64,000 nucleotides of DNA from the NCBI GenBank assembly GCA_947311845.1, contig CAMZMU010000123.1, positions 12,287,652 through 12,351,651 of the forward strand, read 5' to 3'. The translations under genes and the position numbers were made by a program. Of this stretch, positions 26,440 through 39,187 are shown piece by piece; position 1 is the first letter of the stretch, and each line of letters begins with the position of its first letter. This stretch comes from Poa pratensis (lineage: Eukaryota; Streptophyta; Magnoliopsida; Poales; Poaceae). The notes under the pieces are model-generated. The model was given only the letters and a program-made list of their open reading frames with translations, did no database searches and was not told the origin of the DNA.

Positions 26440-29400
26440 AGCTTTTTCTGGCGCCGTTGCCGGGGAGACAGCAGTCTTCTGCAAGGGGAGTTTCACGCTT
26501 CCAATCTCTTTACTTTGTTTTTGTCTTGCTTAGTTTATTTTATTTTATCTTGTTTGCTTTCAATTATCAAAAACACAAAAAAATTAGTTACTTGCATCTA
26601 GTTTATTTTCTGTTTGGTTTTTATTATTTCATCATGCTTCTCCCTAAGTATACTTTAAAAGAAATATCTGTGGGTAGTGGGTCTATCATTGGAAGAGATA
26701 ACATTGAGGAATTCTTAATCATGTTAGTATGGTTAAGATTTTGAAGATAGATCCTTGGTAGAACTTGCTCCAAATTATGAAATTGCTACAGCTTCTCTAG
26801 TTCACATGTTGGAAGCTCGGTTTGTCAATCTTAGTCCCATAATGCAGCACATGTTTCTAAAACTCATGATACGGAAGATGGTGAAAAGAAAGATTTTGTT
26901 TTAGAAACCCTACTTAAAGAATTTGGTGATGTTGCTAGGGAAGCTAGAAAAGTTTTTATTAAATACAAGATGCTTGGTATTGTATTGACGTTGTTAATAC
27001 ACTTGAAAAACTTGAAAAAGAGAGGCTTAAGTACACTAAGAAACTAATTGTGAGGGGGAAGTTAAAATACCAATACCTTTTAAGCTTATAGGAATGCAGG
27101 AGGCACTAGAAAAGAATTTTGATTGGATTGTTCCTGAAAACCCATTTGATGAAATGATGAGCCTAGAGGTATTGAGAAAGGGAATTCCGAAACCTACATA
27201 GATAAGATAAATGCATTGTTGAGAAAACTTCCGACCTCTCTTTGATGCTTCTTCACTTGGTAATACTTGATGCATGCTTTGTGCCTAGCTAAAAGGCGTT
27301 AAAGAAAAGCGCTTATGGGAGGCAACCCATTTTTTTTTCTGCAATTTTTCTTTTATTGAGTCAAGGAGTGTTTACTTCTGTAGCAACTCCTTTGTATCTT
27401 TATTTTCTCGCATTGTTGTGCCAAGAGTAGCCTCTAATGTTAAGATGATGCTTAATTTTGATTGCTGCGCAGAAACAGATTTTTGCTGTTCACTGTACGA
27501 AATTCCTAAAATCACCAGATTGTTAATTAAATCTGAAATTTTTGTGCGTAATCTTTATGAATGTCTGAAACTTTCATTAGTTAGAGTTTTCGATCTGAGC
27601 GTCGTAAGTGCCTCGAAAAAATTCGTCTTTGCGGACTGTTCTGTTTTAGACAGATTATGCCTTTTTATTTTGCATTCTCTCTTTTACTAGTGTTGAGTGA
27701 AATTCTTTTTTGGGTGGAAGAGCTTCACATAACATCAGTGGCTGTAGCTAATGTTTAAAGTAACAAATCATATTGCGTCTTTATAGAACATGTGAATTTT
27801 TGATTATGCACTAACCCTCTAATGAGATCTACTTTGAGTTTGGTGTGACGGAAGTTTTCAAGGGTCAAGAGAGAAGGATGATATAATAGGATCAAGAAGA
27901 GTGAAGAGCTTAAGCTTGGGGAGGCTCCCATGGATCTCCCCAGCATATTTCAAGAAGACTCAAGCGTCTAAGCTTGGGGATGCCCAAGGCATCCCCTTCT
28001 TCATCGTCAAAATTATCAGGTCATCTCTAGTGAAACTATATTTTAATTCTTTCACATCATATGTGCTTTTCTTGGAGCGTCTGTGTGCTTTTATTTTCAG
28101 TATTGCACTTTTATTTTCAATAAAGCTTGACTGGACCCTAGCATTCTTGATTGGGAGAGAGACACGCTCCGCTTTTTCATGAGAATACTCCTATTCTTCA
28201 CTTATATTTGTTGAGTATTCATATCTAGCGCTGTTCAGCTTTTAGCTCTTGTTTTCATGTATCTCTTGTCAGAGCTATTAGCTTTCTTTTGTAGAAAGTA
28301 CTCTCTTGCTTCACTTATATTTGTTTGGAGAGTTGATGAAATAAATTGATTGGTGTTTGGTTGGTTCAGAAAATGTTGCATGTGGTAATTGGTATAAGGA
28401 AAAACTTGCTTAATCTTGTAGATCACTAATGGATAACTTGATGCTTGTCAATTGTTTTGAGTTAACAAGTAGATCATGATTAAATTGTGCATCACATGAG
28501 TTAAGCCTATTAGTGAAGAACTACCGTAAAGCTTGTTGAAAATTTGGTTTGCATCGGTGGTATCTCTAAGGTCTAGATATTTTCTAATAACAGGGTTTGG
28601 TTAACAAGGAAGACGGTATGAAGTCTTATAACGTTTGCAATATGTTTGTCATATAAAACTTGGTGTACGGGTTGATATTCTTGTTTGCTTACATAACCTT
28701 GCTAGCCTAAACTCTGTACTGAGAGGGAATGCTTCTCGTGCATCCAAATCCTTGAGCCAAAATCCATGCCATTTGTGTCCACCATAACTACCTATATGTG
28801 GTATTTCCTTGCCACTCCAAGTAAATTTTTCATGTGCTACCTTTAAATTATTCAAAATGTTATTATTCCCTTTTTGTGTCAATGTTTACTAGCTCATGAG
28901 GAATTAGTGTGGTTATTCTTTATTCTATTTGTTGAATGGACTTTTACACCTGGACTAGTGGCATATACATCCGCTTATCCAATAACTTGCAAAAAGAGCT
29001 GGCAACGGGGTGCCCAGTCCCAATTAATTACAACTTTAACCAATTAATTCTCTTCACACTTTTGCCCTGATTCATCAGTAAGCAATGACAAACAGTGAAA
29101 TACCTGAATGTGTGTAAACCAAAGAGAAAGAGGGATGATCTGCCTTGCTGGTAGAAATAACGTCCTTCATGGGAGCCGCTCTTAAAAGTCCGTTCGACAG
29201 GTAGAATACTGTTCTCACCCGCTACCATTCGTTGACAATTAACAAACACCTCTCAAAAATAGATACTCCTCCATGGTATGTGATTGATGGAAGGCACCCG
29301 AGGATTCGGTTAGCCATGGCTTGTGTTAGCAAGGTTGGGAGGAGTATCAAATATTTTATGCAATCTCTATATGCTTTCAAAAACCTAAAAGCTCTAGCAC

Positions 29401-29926
29401 ATGATTTAATCCCTGCTTCCCTCTGCGAAGGGCCTTTCTTTTACTTTTATGTTGAGTCAGTTTTCCTATTCTTTCTGTCTTCCACAAGCAAACACTAGTG
29501 TCAACTTTGTTACAACATGCGTTATATGCAATGTATTGGACTTGTTATACTACTTTGTGTTGACAATATCCATGAGATAAATATGTTGAAAGTTGAAGCA
29601 AATGCTGAAACTAAATTCTTCCTTTGTGTTGATTAAATACCTTTTATTAGAAACTATTGCTTTATGAGTTAACACTTATGCAAAACTGTTTGATGCTTGT
29701 CTCGAAAGTACTATTCATGAAAACGTTTAGCTTGTGTGATTCATTGTTTACTCATTATCTATTTGGTAGCAAATTATAGACCATTGACTTGGATCACTTC
29801 ATTCATTTACATGTGCCTTGCAATATTATATGATCAAGATTATGATAGTAGCATGTCACCTCAAAAATTATTTTGTTTTTATCGTTTACCTACTCGAGGA
29901 CGAGTAGGAACTAAGCTTGGGGATGC
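26440..29926 (+). other. Internal region of the Gypsy element
   Basis: The region opens with the primer site and then holds short, interrupted frames only. It includes a GCTTGGGG-rich block at 27912-28010 and a block near 27290-27335 (TTAAAGAAAAGCGCTTATGG, then GAGGCAACCC) that resembles non-coding stretches of large grass Gypsy elements. No catalytic motif found. Confidence 0.6.
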
Positions 29927-31503
29927 TGATACGTCTCAAACGTATCTATAATTTTTGATGTTCCATGCTTGTTTTATACCAATTGCTACATGTTTTGCAT
30001 CTACTTTATATCACTTTTATACATTTTTTGGGACTAACCTATTAACAAGATGCCGAAGTGCCAGTTCCTGTTTTCTGCTGTTTTTGTATTCCAGAAAAGC
30101 TAGTCTGGAAATATTCTCGGAATTGGACGAAACTACACGGGGGTCCCTATTTTTCCAGAACACGCCTGACGGAGCGAAGGAGCAGCAGAGGAGGGCCACC
30201 AGGGGCCACACGCACCTAGGGCGCCCCCCTCTGCCGCGCCCTAGGGTGGTGTGGGCCCCTCGGGGGTCCGCAGCCGCCGCCCTTTCGCCTACTTATTCCC
30301 CCCGACGCGAAAACCCTAAGTACCTGAGCAAATATCCACGAAAAGTTCCAGAGACGCCGCCGCCGTCAACCCTAGCTCGGGAGGGTTCAGAACCTCTTCC
30401 CGGCACCCTGCCGGAGAGGGGAATCGTCACCGGAGGCTTCTACATCGCCATGCCTGCCTCCGGAGTGATGCGTGAGTAGTTCATCCTTGGACTACGGGTC
30501 CATAGCAGTAGCTAGATGGTTGTCTCTCCACTTTGTGCCATCATGTTTAGATCTTGTGAGCTGCCCTACATGATCAAGATCATATTATTGTAATGCTACA
30601 TGTTGTGTTTGCTGGGATCCGATGAATATTGAATATATGTCAAGTTGATTATCAATCTATCTTATATGTTATTTAAGATCTTGCATGCTTTCCGTTACTC
30701 GTAGATGCTTTGGCCAAGTAGATGCTTGTAACTCCAAGAGAGAGTATTTATGCTAGATAGTGGGTTCATGTCTCCGTTTAACCTGGGACAGTGACAGAAA
30801 GTTCTAAGGTTGTGGATGTGCTGTTGCCACTAGGGATAACCTAACGATGCTATGTCCACGGGCATATGTGTTTGTTTACATTACGCACTTTACTTAATGC
30901 AATTATCCGTTGCTTGCAACTTAATACCAACGGGGGACTCGGATGACAACCCGGCGGTGGATTATTAGTCATAGATGCTGTTGGATAACGGTCTATGTAT
31001 TATGTCGTAATGCCCAATTAAATATCATAGTAGTCAACATGTCATGTATATGCATTGTCATGCGCTCACTATTGTCAATTGCCCAGCTGTAATTTGTTCA
31101 CCCAACATGTTAGTTATCTTTTATGGAGAGACACCACTAGTGAACTGTGGACCCCGGTCCATTCTTTTACACTGATTAAACAACCACAAACTGCAAACTG
31201 TTCCTTTTTCATTCTCTGCAATTTAATACTCATTTTCCACACCATACGTTTAATCCTTTGTTTTCAGCAAGCCGTGAGATTGACAACCTCACTGTTTCGT
31301 TGGGGCAAAGTAGTTTGATTGTGTTGTGTGCAGATTCCACATTGGTGATCGTGTTGCACCGTGCGGCCACCAACAACCTTCTGAAGAGTTGCTGCTCCTA
31401 CTGGTTCGATAACCTTGGTTTCTTTCTGAGGGAAAACTTGCTGCTGAACTGCATCATACCTTCCTCTTGGGGTCTCCCAACGAGCGTGTGATTCACGCCA
31501 TCA
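29927..31503 (+). repeat. Gypsy 3' LTR, complete
   Basis: 1577 bp from TGAT to ATCA, with inverted terminal bases. Position 31503 is followed by GCCCT and then the Copia gag remnant. Confidence 0.88.
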
Positions 31504-32313
31504 GCCCTCACTATCACTGTCACTGTCCGGCTGTTTCTGAACTTGCTTTTTTTTCTTCTTTTGTCTTTCTTCCATTCGTCACAATGCCACTTGATGTGGC
31601 CCTTCTCATGGCAGTGATGGCATACAAAATCAGCATACTTTCCTTTGCCTTTTGATTTGCTTCTACTTCTTTCATCCCATTTACTCGGACCTCTACTCTT
31701 GCTTCTCCCCCGTGACTGAGTCACTAACACTTCTGAGTGTGAGGAAGAAATGTCCTTGTCAGCAATTTTTCTGGACTCTTCATTTAGTACCTTGGTCTTC
31801 ACAATGTTCCAAGTGACAACTCCATTAGGTGTTGAATTGCAAACGGTGACCTTAAAGGTCTCCCACGTGTCCGGTTATGAGCCAAGTAGCAGCAAGACTC
31901 TCGCTTCATCTTCAAATTGAAGATAGCTGATTTATAATGCCCTGAAATTCATTCACATGATCTGCAATTGGAGTTCCTTCCTTGTACCTCAAACGCATCA
32001 ATTTCTTGATCAAGAACATCTTGTTGGTACCTTATTTGCGAGCATATAGCTCCTCCAATTTCTGTCATAAGGTGCGTGCATGTGTCTCATCAATGATATG
32101 GTTCAAAACATTGTCATCGACCCATTGTCGAATGAACCCGCAAGCTTGGAGATGAAGTACCTCCCAAACATCTTCTTTCATGTCCTCGGGCATCTCAGTG
32201 GAGAACACCGGCTTCCAGTATTCTTTCACATACAACAAGTCCTTCATCTTGCTCTTCCAAGCTTGATAATTTGTACAATTCAATGATATCATTCTGTTGG
32301 TATTCACTTCCAT
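31504..32313 (-). pseudogene. Copia gag remnant
   Basis: On the - strand the gag starts at 32313 with [20 protein letters not shown], the usual UBN2-type opening, and includes [12 protein letters not shown]. After several stops a CCHC zinc knuckle (CHHCHEKGHIKWHC) appears near 31600-31640. The Gypsy insertion cuts the polyprotein just after a serine/aspartate run. Confidence 0.88.
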
Positions 32314-32385
32314 CTTTCAAACAAGCAAACTGCACTCAGCCCAAAACAAACCTTGCTTTGAAACTTGAGTACAAACTGAACCTCA

Positions 32386-32397
32386 GCTCTGATAACA
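32386..32397 (-). other. Copia primer-binding site
   Basis: On the - strand TGTTATCAGAGC sits three bases inside the right LTR. It differs by one base from TGGTATCAGAGC, the initiator tRNA-Met complement used by most plant Copia elements. Confidence 0.8.
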
Positions 32398-32400
32398 CTT

Positions 32401-33361
32401 TGTTGGGAGGAGAGGGGAGAAGATTCACAACTCCAACAGCCTCCCAGCCTGCAATGAACTTCGAGGATAGGTTCAACCAACAACAATATGCAGCGGAAAA
32501 ATAAACACAATCGCACACACAGGTGACACAAGGATTTACGTGGAAAACCTCCCCAACATGAGGAGGAAAAACCACGGCTGTGGACCAACCGGTCCACACA
32601 AGCTTCACTATGAGCAAGAGTCTTCTCCAAAACCTCTGGAGATTACAACACACACCAACTCGTTGCCCACCGGCAACAACAACAACAACCACAAGAGGCA
32701 AGGTTTCAGCAAAGCAGAGTATCACAGATTATGTCCTCCTCGGTAATCAGCAAACTGCTCTTAAACCGCAGATCCAAACAGCACGAAACTTGGTAGACAA
32801 GCAGACATATGAGTTCCCAACATACCCACCAAAGATGAGCTCAATCGGACACCGTTTACCTGCCCAAACTGTTCCTCTACCAAAACTGCTCTGTGCTGAA
32901 ACTGCAGCAGTACGAACTGACGAAACCTCTCTCAAATCTGATGCTCCTCTGACCCAAACCTCAAACCAGCTATCCAGGTCGAAGTACTCAAAGTAAGGAA
33001 CGAGCTCACCAAGTCAGGAGTCGATCCAATCACGTTTGACCCTCCAATCACCGGCTTGAAGGCAGACCGGTCAGATGCACCAAATCCTGACAGAAATCAC
33101 CTCTCCTTCTTCTTCTTCTCTTCTCACTAGGTTGTGGTGTTCTTGTGTGTTCTCTCACTCTCTCACAGCAGCAGCCACGTTCTGGCTTCTCTCACTTGCT
33201 TGCAAAAGCCACCAAGAGTGGCTAGGGTTTTCTTCTTCTACCTCTTAAGGAGGGAGCTCAACCGTTGGATGCATACAGCGATTAACGGCTCACACGTGTT
33301 GGACTTCCTGGGCTAAAGTTGGGCTGCCAACACACCTCCATGTGGAGGGACACACCCAACA
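32401..33361 (-). repeat. Copia LTR, 5' copy (right)
   Basis: 961 bp, TGTTGGGAGG to CCCAACA. It is collinear with 20980-21929. On the - strand this is the promoter-bearing 5' LTR. Confidence 0.93.
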
Positions 33362-33366
33362 ATCAA

Positions 33367-33891
33367 ATCATCCATCAATGAAGCGCCACAAATCTTATCC
33401 CCGTGGTCCATGAGTTTGTTTTGGTCACGGAATCGATAGTCGCAGATTGTGTTTGAGTAGGACGTGATCCATGATTCTGTATTTGGTCCTGGAGCCGATA
33501 GCCGCCGATGATGCTTAGAACTGGCCTTGGGCAGCCCAGCCCGGACAACCCGACTGGTCCCGGCCCAAAACTCTCAAGCCGAGCCGGGCTTTCACATTGG
33601 TCTAGGCTCGGGCCAGGCCAGGTTAGGGCCTAGGTTTCTAGGTCGGGATTCTTCAGGACTGGCCCGAGTTTTGGCTAGGTATAATGGTCATAGAGAAAGA
33701 TGTGTGGCGGCTCGATTTTTGGGTTTAACAGAACTGAGGACATTACTGACTTAGGTGAGCTATACTGCACCTTGATCTCCAAAGCTATAGATGGATGGTA
33801 TTACAATGGAGGAACCGCCGACCGGATGTTGTGGGTGATGGTATTGGTGAAAAAACGTGGTATAACTGATCGTTGATTGTGACATTGTGTG
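33367..33891. other. Spacer with GGCCCGGGC-like repetition
   Basis: From about 33517 to 33670 the sequence repeats GCCCGGC/GGGCC words (GCAGCCCAGCCCGG, GCCGAGCCGGGC, GGCTCGGGCCAGGCC), probably a fragment of an unclassified repeat. The remainder is featureless. Confidence 0.35.
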
Positions 33892-33960
33892 CACTACCAG
33901 GCATAGGGCTTGCTGAGTACCACGCTCGACAACCCATTCCGCAGCATCTATTTGTTTGGC
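33892..33960. mobile_element. Possible CACTA element 5' end
   Basis: It begins CACTACCAGGCATAGGGC and carries CTGAGTACC and GCTCGACAA words typical of CACTA subterminal regions. It is cut by the Mutator-like element. Matching words resume at 40441. The opposite CACTA terminus was not found. Confidence 0.4.
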
Positions 33961-34482
33961 GGGCTTATTATTTCTGTGCCCTGGTTCGCTTAGTTTTCCT
34001 CGTTTGTGCCCTACTTGCTTAACTTTACTCGTATGTGTCCTACCTGGGTCTTTCGAGGCCCGTGGATGGCCAAACATGCCGTTTCCGTCTGGTCAACTCC
34101 CTTTGACCGTCACTTGGCCTGACTGGTGGGGTCGGCCTAGGGCAGCTCGTTTGGAATCGCATCGAATGGGGCCGGGGCACTTGTTTAATCAAGGGATACC
34201 GCCGATGGGGCCCACGTGGTCTTTCTTCTCTCCTTCCGCCTAGAGAAAACCCCCGAGAAAACCCCAGGACCCCCAAGAACAGAGCAATACGAGTTGGATT
34301 TAAGGCGTAGAGCAGGGTGATTCAAGGCGCAAAGGAGCTCCATCGCCATTGCAGTCGCCCGTCTCCCGTCGCCCGTCTCCCATCGCCATCATCTTGCGTT
34401 CGCGGTTATTGTACGGCCGCCTTCGCCGTTGGGGTTTTTCGGTCGCCGACGGTTCGAGCTGCAATCCATTAACCCCATTTCG

Positions 34483-35595
34483 ATGGTCAGTGCTATCTTC
34501 TCTACATGTTTCATTTACCTGTTTGAGCTCCCGAATGGTGCATTATATGTGAGTTAATTTGACTTTCTATTTGGCTTGCGGAATGGGGAAAACCCCAGGT
34601 TCCGCCTGTTTATGTGGTTCTAAATTTCTTTTGTTATTGCTTTTTAAAATAGGAATCGGATGGCGAGGTCGATATCTGTCCTATGTGCTGCCACGAACCA
34701 ACTTTCTGTGGTACACTCACTAGTCGTTTCAATACTTTTAGAGTCCCGATTGAATACAACAATTACCAAAAGGAAGTTGTAAGTATTGCCTTTTAAATTC
34801 AAGGGAATGTCATTTGTTTTCCTTCAATTTGTGTCTTCTTAGTTTCTCCGATTTTGTATTACATGTAGATTCTTCCATGCCCTTTAAGATTTCTTCTAGA
34901 GAGCCGGGCCATTGGCCCTCGTAAGAACTGGATGGAGGCTAAGTGTCCGAAGGGAGACACATACTACTTCTACCTGGAAAGGTGGGTTATTGAAATTGAA
35001 ACGCAGCGGAGAGCACTTTGTAAGCAGCTAAATGATAGTTCAAAGACCCATATTCGGACCTATATCTATGGAACGCAGTGGAGAGCACTGTGTGTAGCCT
35101 ACAGCATCGAACAAGGCGATGTTGTCAAATTCATGTATGATGAAAATCATCATGTGTTCAATGTTGAAGTGACTAACGCAAGCAGTGCTACCAAACCTTT
35201 TGGTCAATACTCTGGTATGTTAGTTTGTGTTATTTTTCTTACACATTGAGTAGTTTATATTTTTCTGAATGTCTTCGTCTCTTTGATCAGAGTGTAAACA
35301 GATTGAAAAATGCTGCAAGCCAGCCCTTCTGAAGTCCATATTTCACGAACCGAGGGATGTCAGTTTTTCAAAAATGCGATATCTTTTGCTTTATTCAAGG
35401 AGGCCACAAGGAAACCGAGGGGGGCAACGAAGATGTCGAGGGGCCAACGAAGATGTCGAGCAGTCTAGCGAAGACGTCGAGATGTCCAGCGAAGACGACG
35501 AGCAGTCCAGCGAATCCAGCGAAGAGACCAGCGAAGAGATCAAACAAGAGATCAAACAAGAGATCAAGCAAGAGATCAAAGAAGAGAGTGATTAA
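34483..35595 (+). CDS. B3-like domain protein inside the Mutator-like element
   Basis: Four exons fit in phase: 34483-34485 (ATG only), 34653-34778, 34869-35214 and 35291-35595, giving 259 residues. The N-terminus has a cysteine cluster (ICPMCCHEPTFCG). The central part, FRVPIEYNNYQKEVILPC then KNWMEAKCPKGDTYYFYLE and YSIEQGDVVKFMYDE, has the strand order and GDxVxF ending of a B3 DNA-binding fold. The C-terminus is very acidic and closes with four EIKQ/EIKE units. An ATG directly at a splice donor is unusual but workable. The frame is open throughout. A function in gene regulation is inferred only from the B3 resemblance. It could be a captured gene or a TE-resident family. Confidence 0.6.
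35535..35583 (+). repeat. 12-bp minisatellite coding EIKQ
   Basis: Four near-perfect 12-bp units (GAGATCAAACAA type) lie in frame at the end of the B3-like gene. Confidence 0.8.
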
Positions 35596-35850
35596 TATTA
35601 CTATGTGTTGTTGTAGGTGGATGTATTTGTTCAGTGACTACTCTAAGGATGTATTTTGGTCGAACACCTTATGTGCGTGCTCTGGGCGCGCTCTGGGCGC
35701 GAACTGGCGCGCTCTGTGCGTCGCTTAAGTCAAACTTGTTGTATTGGATGTTTATTATTTTTCTTAGGAACTAGTATTCTGATGAAGAAGCTTGCCGCCG
35801 GATGTCCTATTTTTTTAATGTTCCCGCAATTTATATGAATTTTCTGTGTT

Positions 35851-37170
35851 AAATCCTATTAAACTCGTTTAATGCATGAAATATAGCTAGAAAGCTCAAA
35901 AATTCAAAATATTCTGGCATTGTGCCTCCCATATGTCATGCCCTGCGTAAAATTTATGGACATTCATTTTGCACTCGTATTTGTCATTGCTACTTCACAA
36001 AAAATAAGGAATTTGGCACAAAATAGAAGTTAGAAAAAGGTCAATTTTCTAGGAATATTTTCTTCAGCAATATTGTTTGTAATTTCAAAACCCATATTTG
36101 TGCCGAGTTTGGTCATCATAGCTTAAGGCTAGCTATGGATATGGCCATGAGCTTCGTCATCTAGCTTGAATCCCATGAATGTTCATACAAGATAGCCCAT
36201 TTTGAGAAGACTCGTTTTTTCAAAATCTTGAATTCCAAGTTTATGATTTTTCCTTGACAGTAGTACACTAAAAGAGACGATTCCCGCTGGATTTCATATT
36301 TTTTGAACTTTTCTCGATTTATGAGAGTTTTCTCAAAAAAAGGTCAAAATTGGCGGAGTGACCATTCATAACCAAGGTGTGAATTTTCCGATGTCTCGGG
36401 TGTTTATGCATAGAATTATGCTATACTACGTTCATATTATTTTTCTATAATTTTTGGGACAAATTATAACACACTTGTAGTTCAAATCTCCTTAAATAGC
36501 GTTAAATCCTATTAAACTCGTTAAATGCATGGAATATAGATAGAAAGCTCAAAAATTCAAAATATTCTGGGATTGTGCCTCCCTTATGTTATTCTTTGCG
36601 TACAAATGATGGACGTTCATTTTTAACTCTTATTTGTCATACCTACTTCGTAAAAACTAAGAAATTTGGCACTGAACAAAAGTTAGAAAAAAGGTCAATT
36701 TTCTTGGAATCTTTGCTTCTGCAATATTGTTTGTAATTTCAAAACCCATGTTTGTGCCGAGTTTGGTCATCATAGTTTAAGACTAGCTATGGATATGGCC
36801 ATGAGCTTGGTCATCTAGCTTGAATCCCATGAATGTTCATACAAGATAGCCCATTTTGAGAAGACTCGTTTTTTCAAAATCTTGAATTTCAAGTTTATGA
36901 TTTTTCCTTGATAGTAGTACACTAAAAGAGACGATTCCCGCTGGATTTCATTTTTTTGAACTTTTCTCTATTTATGAGAGTTTTCTCAAAAAAACGTCAA
37001 AAATGGCGGAGTGACCATTCAAAATATTCTGGGATTGTGCCTCCCTTATGTTATTCTTTGCGTACAATGATGGACGTTCATTTTTAACTCTTATTTGTCA
37101 TACCTAGTTCATATATTTTCGAACTTTTCTTGACTTATGAGAGTTTTCTCAAAAACGACAAAAATGGTGG
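35851..37170. repeat. 653-bp tandem duplication plus partial third copy
   Basis: AAATCCTATTAAACTCGTT occurs at 35851 and again at 36504, and the following several hundred bases stay collinear (AAAATTCAAAATATTCTGG; GGTCATCATAG; CCGCTGGATTTCAT). A shorter third copy begins near 37018. It is non-coding and lies downstream of the B3-like gene within the Mutator-like element. Confidence 0.85.
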
Positions 37171-37320
37171 AGTGGCAACAGCCGCATATGACCATTACCC
37201 GCTGACGAGTTGACCGTTGTATACCCAATGACAGGTGGGTCCTCTTTACGTGCACCCACCATTTGCCTCCTCTTTACGCGTACCCATTGCCTCCTCTTTA
37301 CGTGCACAGATAGAGTGTGG

Positions 37321-39119
37321 TGTTGGAGATATGCCCTAGAGGCAAATAAATATTAGGTATTTATCGCATTATCTCATTAAGTTTATAAATAAGTTTTATA
37401 CCGTGCTATAACTGTATTAATCGGAATTGTTAATACACGTGTGGTATATAATCAAACCAGAGTCCCTAGTTAGCCTCTATATAAACTAGTTCATCAGTCA
37501 ACGGATGATCGAGATTTCCCGGTCATATTGATTCATAACAGTTGATGATGGAGTCATTTTATCTGGAGAATAATTTGATGGACATTACCCACCAAAGTAT
37601 TGCAAAAGGATCGTATCACTAAGTTAATCATTGCAATAGGAAAGTAATGTGATAGCTTATTCCTCAGACCGTGAGATTATATCAAGTCGCTGCTTCTGGA
37701 AAATGCTTTGATCGCATCAAACGTCATATCTTATATAGTGTGACAATAAAGGTGACACTTTCGGGTATTGGAAGGAAGTAGTCGGGGTGAGTGATCAAGA
37801 GCGGGATTTGTTCATCCGTGTGATGGAAAGATACTCTGGGCCCACTCGGTGAAATTATATCTATAAAGCTGTGCAGCGTATGACTAGGTCATTGACGATA
37901 TAATATCACGGAACGAGTTAAGTGACCCTTGTCGGTAACGAGATAAAACACAACATAGGATGTTGACGATCGTATCTCGGACTAGGGTAGTATCGAAGGA
38001 ACAAAAGGAATGAACATATCATGTTAATGGTTCAACGACGATTTATTCTGGAATGCACAGGGACCGTCATAGCCATCCAAGTCTCCCTGATGGTCATTGG
38101 CGAGCGAGGGGTCTCGACCATGTCTGGAGTATTCCCGAACCGTAGAGTAACACACTTAAGGTCTTGACGACGCTTGGAGATCGTTTTGGAATTATCGGAA
38201 TAATAGAAATAGAGAGAGAAAATGAATCGGAATGGTTCCGGTGGAATCGGAAGGGTTCCGGGGAAGACCGAAGTAAGTTCGGAGTGATCAGGAAATTGTT
38301 TCGGAGTCATGGGAGATTTAATATAATGTAAATATATTAATTATAGAATTATATATATTTATATTAATTTAATATTAAATAAAAAGGAAAAAAGGGGCAG
38401 CCCACCTTAATGGGCCAAACCCCGGAGGGAAAGGCCCAAGTGGGGGATTCCCCCAGGTGGTGCGGCTGGGCCCCAGGGGCCCATGCGGCTGCATGGGGGT
38501 GCGGCTGGGCCCATGGCAGCCGCACCACCCCCTCCTCCTCCTTTAGTCCCACATGGTGAAGGGAGGGACTTTGGCATCCCTCCTTCCCTAATAAATAGTG
38601 GGGCATATTATTTGGAAAATACACAATAAATTCAGGATTTATTCCTATTGGCCGAGGATGCCCCTCCGTCCACTTCCACCCTCTCTCCACCTCCCGTTGT
38701 GCGTGGTCCCTTGTAAGGACAGCGTGAGCGTGAGAAATCTATACCGCAGTACGCTGTCGTACTGCGGGATTCCACCCAAAAGTTCTACTTCCGCTATCTC
38801 GGCTGGATCAGAGAGCCGGAAGTCGTCGTCATACTCCGCACGTGTGTGAGTACTCGGAGGCACCACAGCTTTGGTGCCAGGGCGTCATCGTCGCGCCACC
38901 TTCATCGCCGTCTTCGTCGCGCCAAGTTCTTCGCGACCTCGGGGTCGGCTACGTCGTCTTCATCGACAACGCTTGTTGCGGGAGCATAATCCCTGGTCTT
39001 CAAGGGTATGTTACCGATATCTCCTCCGTTACCGCATTACTAGATAGATAGATCTTTGGCTAGTTTTTCGATGTTGCGATAGTTAGAAAAATTATTGTTT
39101 TCTGCTACGAACCCCAACA
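37321..39119 (+). mobile_element. Solo Copia-type LTR (Angela/BARE-like)
   Basis: 1799 bp running TGTTGGAGATATGCCCTAG to CGAACCCCAACA, with no internal retrotransposon sequence. TGTGG flanks it exactly (37316-37320 and 39120-39124). The opening and the GGGCCCACTCGG and CACACTTAAGG words resemble Angela/WIS/BARE LTRs. It arose by recombination between two LTRs. Confidence 0.93.
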
Positions 39120-39187
39120 TGTGGACCATCTTCTTCTTCCTCTTCTTCTTCTCTGGCGACGAAGGATAGCAACAACGCCGACGAGAT

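Larger units (their letters stand above)
25204..31503 (+). mobile_element. Gypsy-type LTR element nested in the Copia gag-pol
   Basis: LTR copies lie at 25204-26439 (5' part missing) and 29927-31503 (complete, TGATACGTCTC...ACGCCATCA). The first is followed by a primer site TGGCGCCGTTGCCGGGGA at 26449-26466, the tRNA-Asp-type site common in grass Gypsy elements. The 3' LTR is preceded by AAGCTTGGGGATGC. The internal 3.5 kb has no visible RT, integrase or protease motif, so the element is non-autonomous or gutted. GCCCT occurs at both junctions (25199-25203 and 31504-31508), and the Copia frame continues across them on the - strand. The ends resemble the Sabrina/WHAM/Jeli group, but the family is not settled. 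Confidence 0.88.
20980..33361 (-). mobile_element. Complete Copia LTR retrotransposon with nested Gypsy
   Basis: Two LTRs (20980-21929 and 32401-33361) start TGTTGGGAGGAGAGG, and the right copy ends CCCAACA. The direct repeat ATCAA flanks the whole (20975-20979 and 33362-33366), so it is one insertion. It reads on the - strand: primer site beside the right LTR, gag, protease, integrase, reverse transcriptase, RNase H, then a polypurine tract beside the left LTR. This gene order, with integrase before RT, defines Copia. Without the nested Gypsy it is about 6.1 kb. Several frameshifts and stops make it non-autonomous now. Confidence 0.95.
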
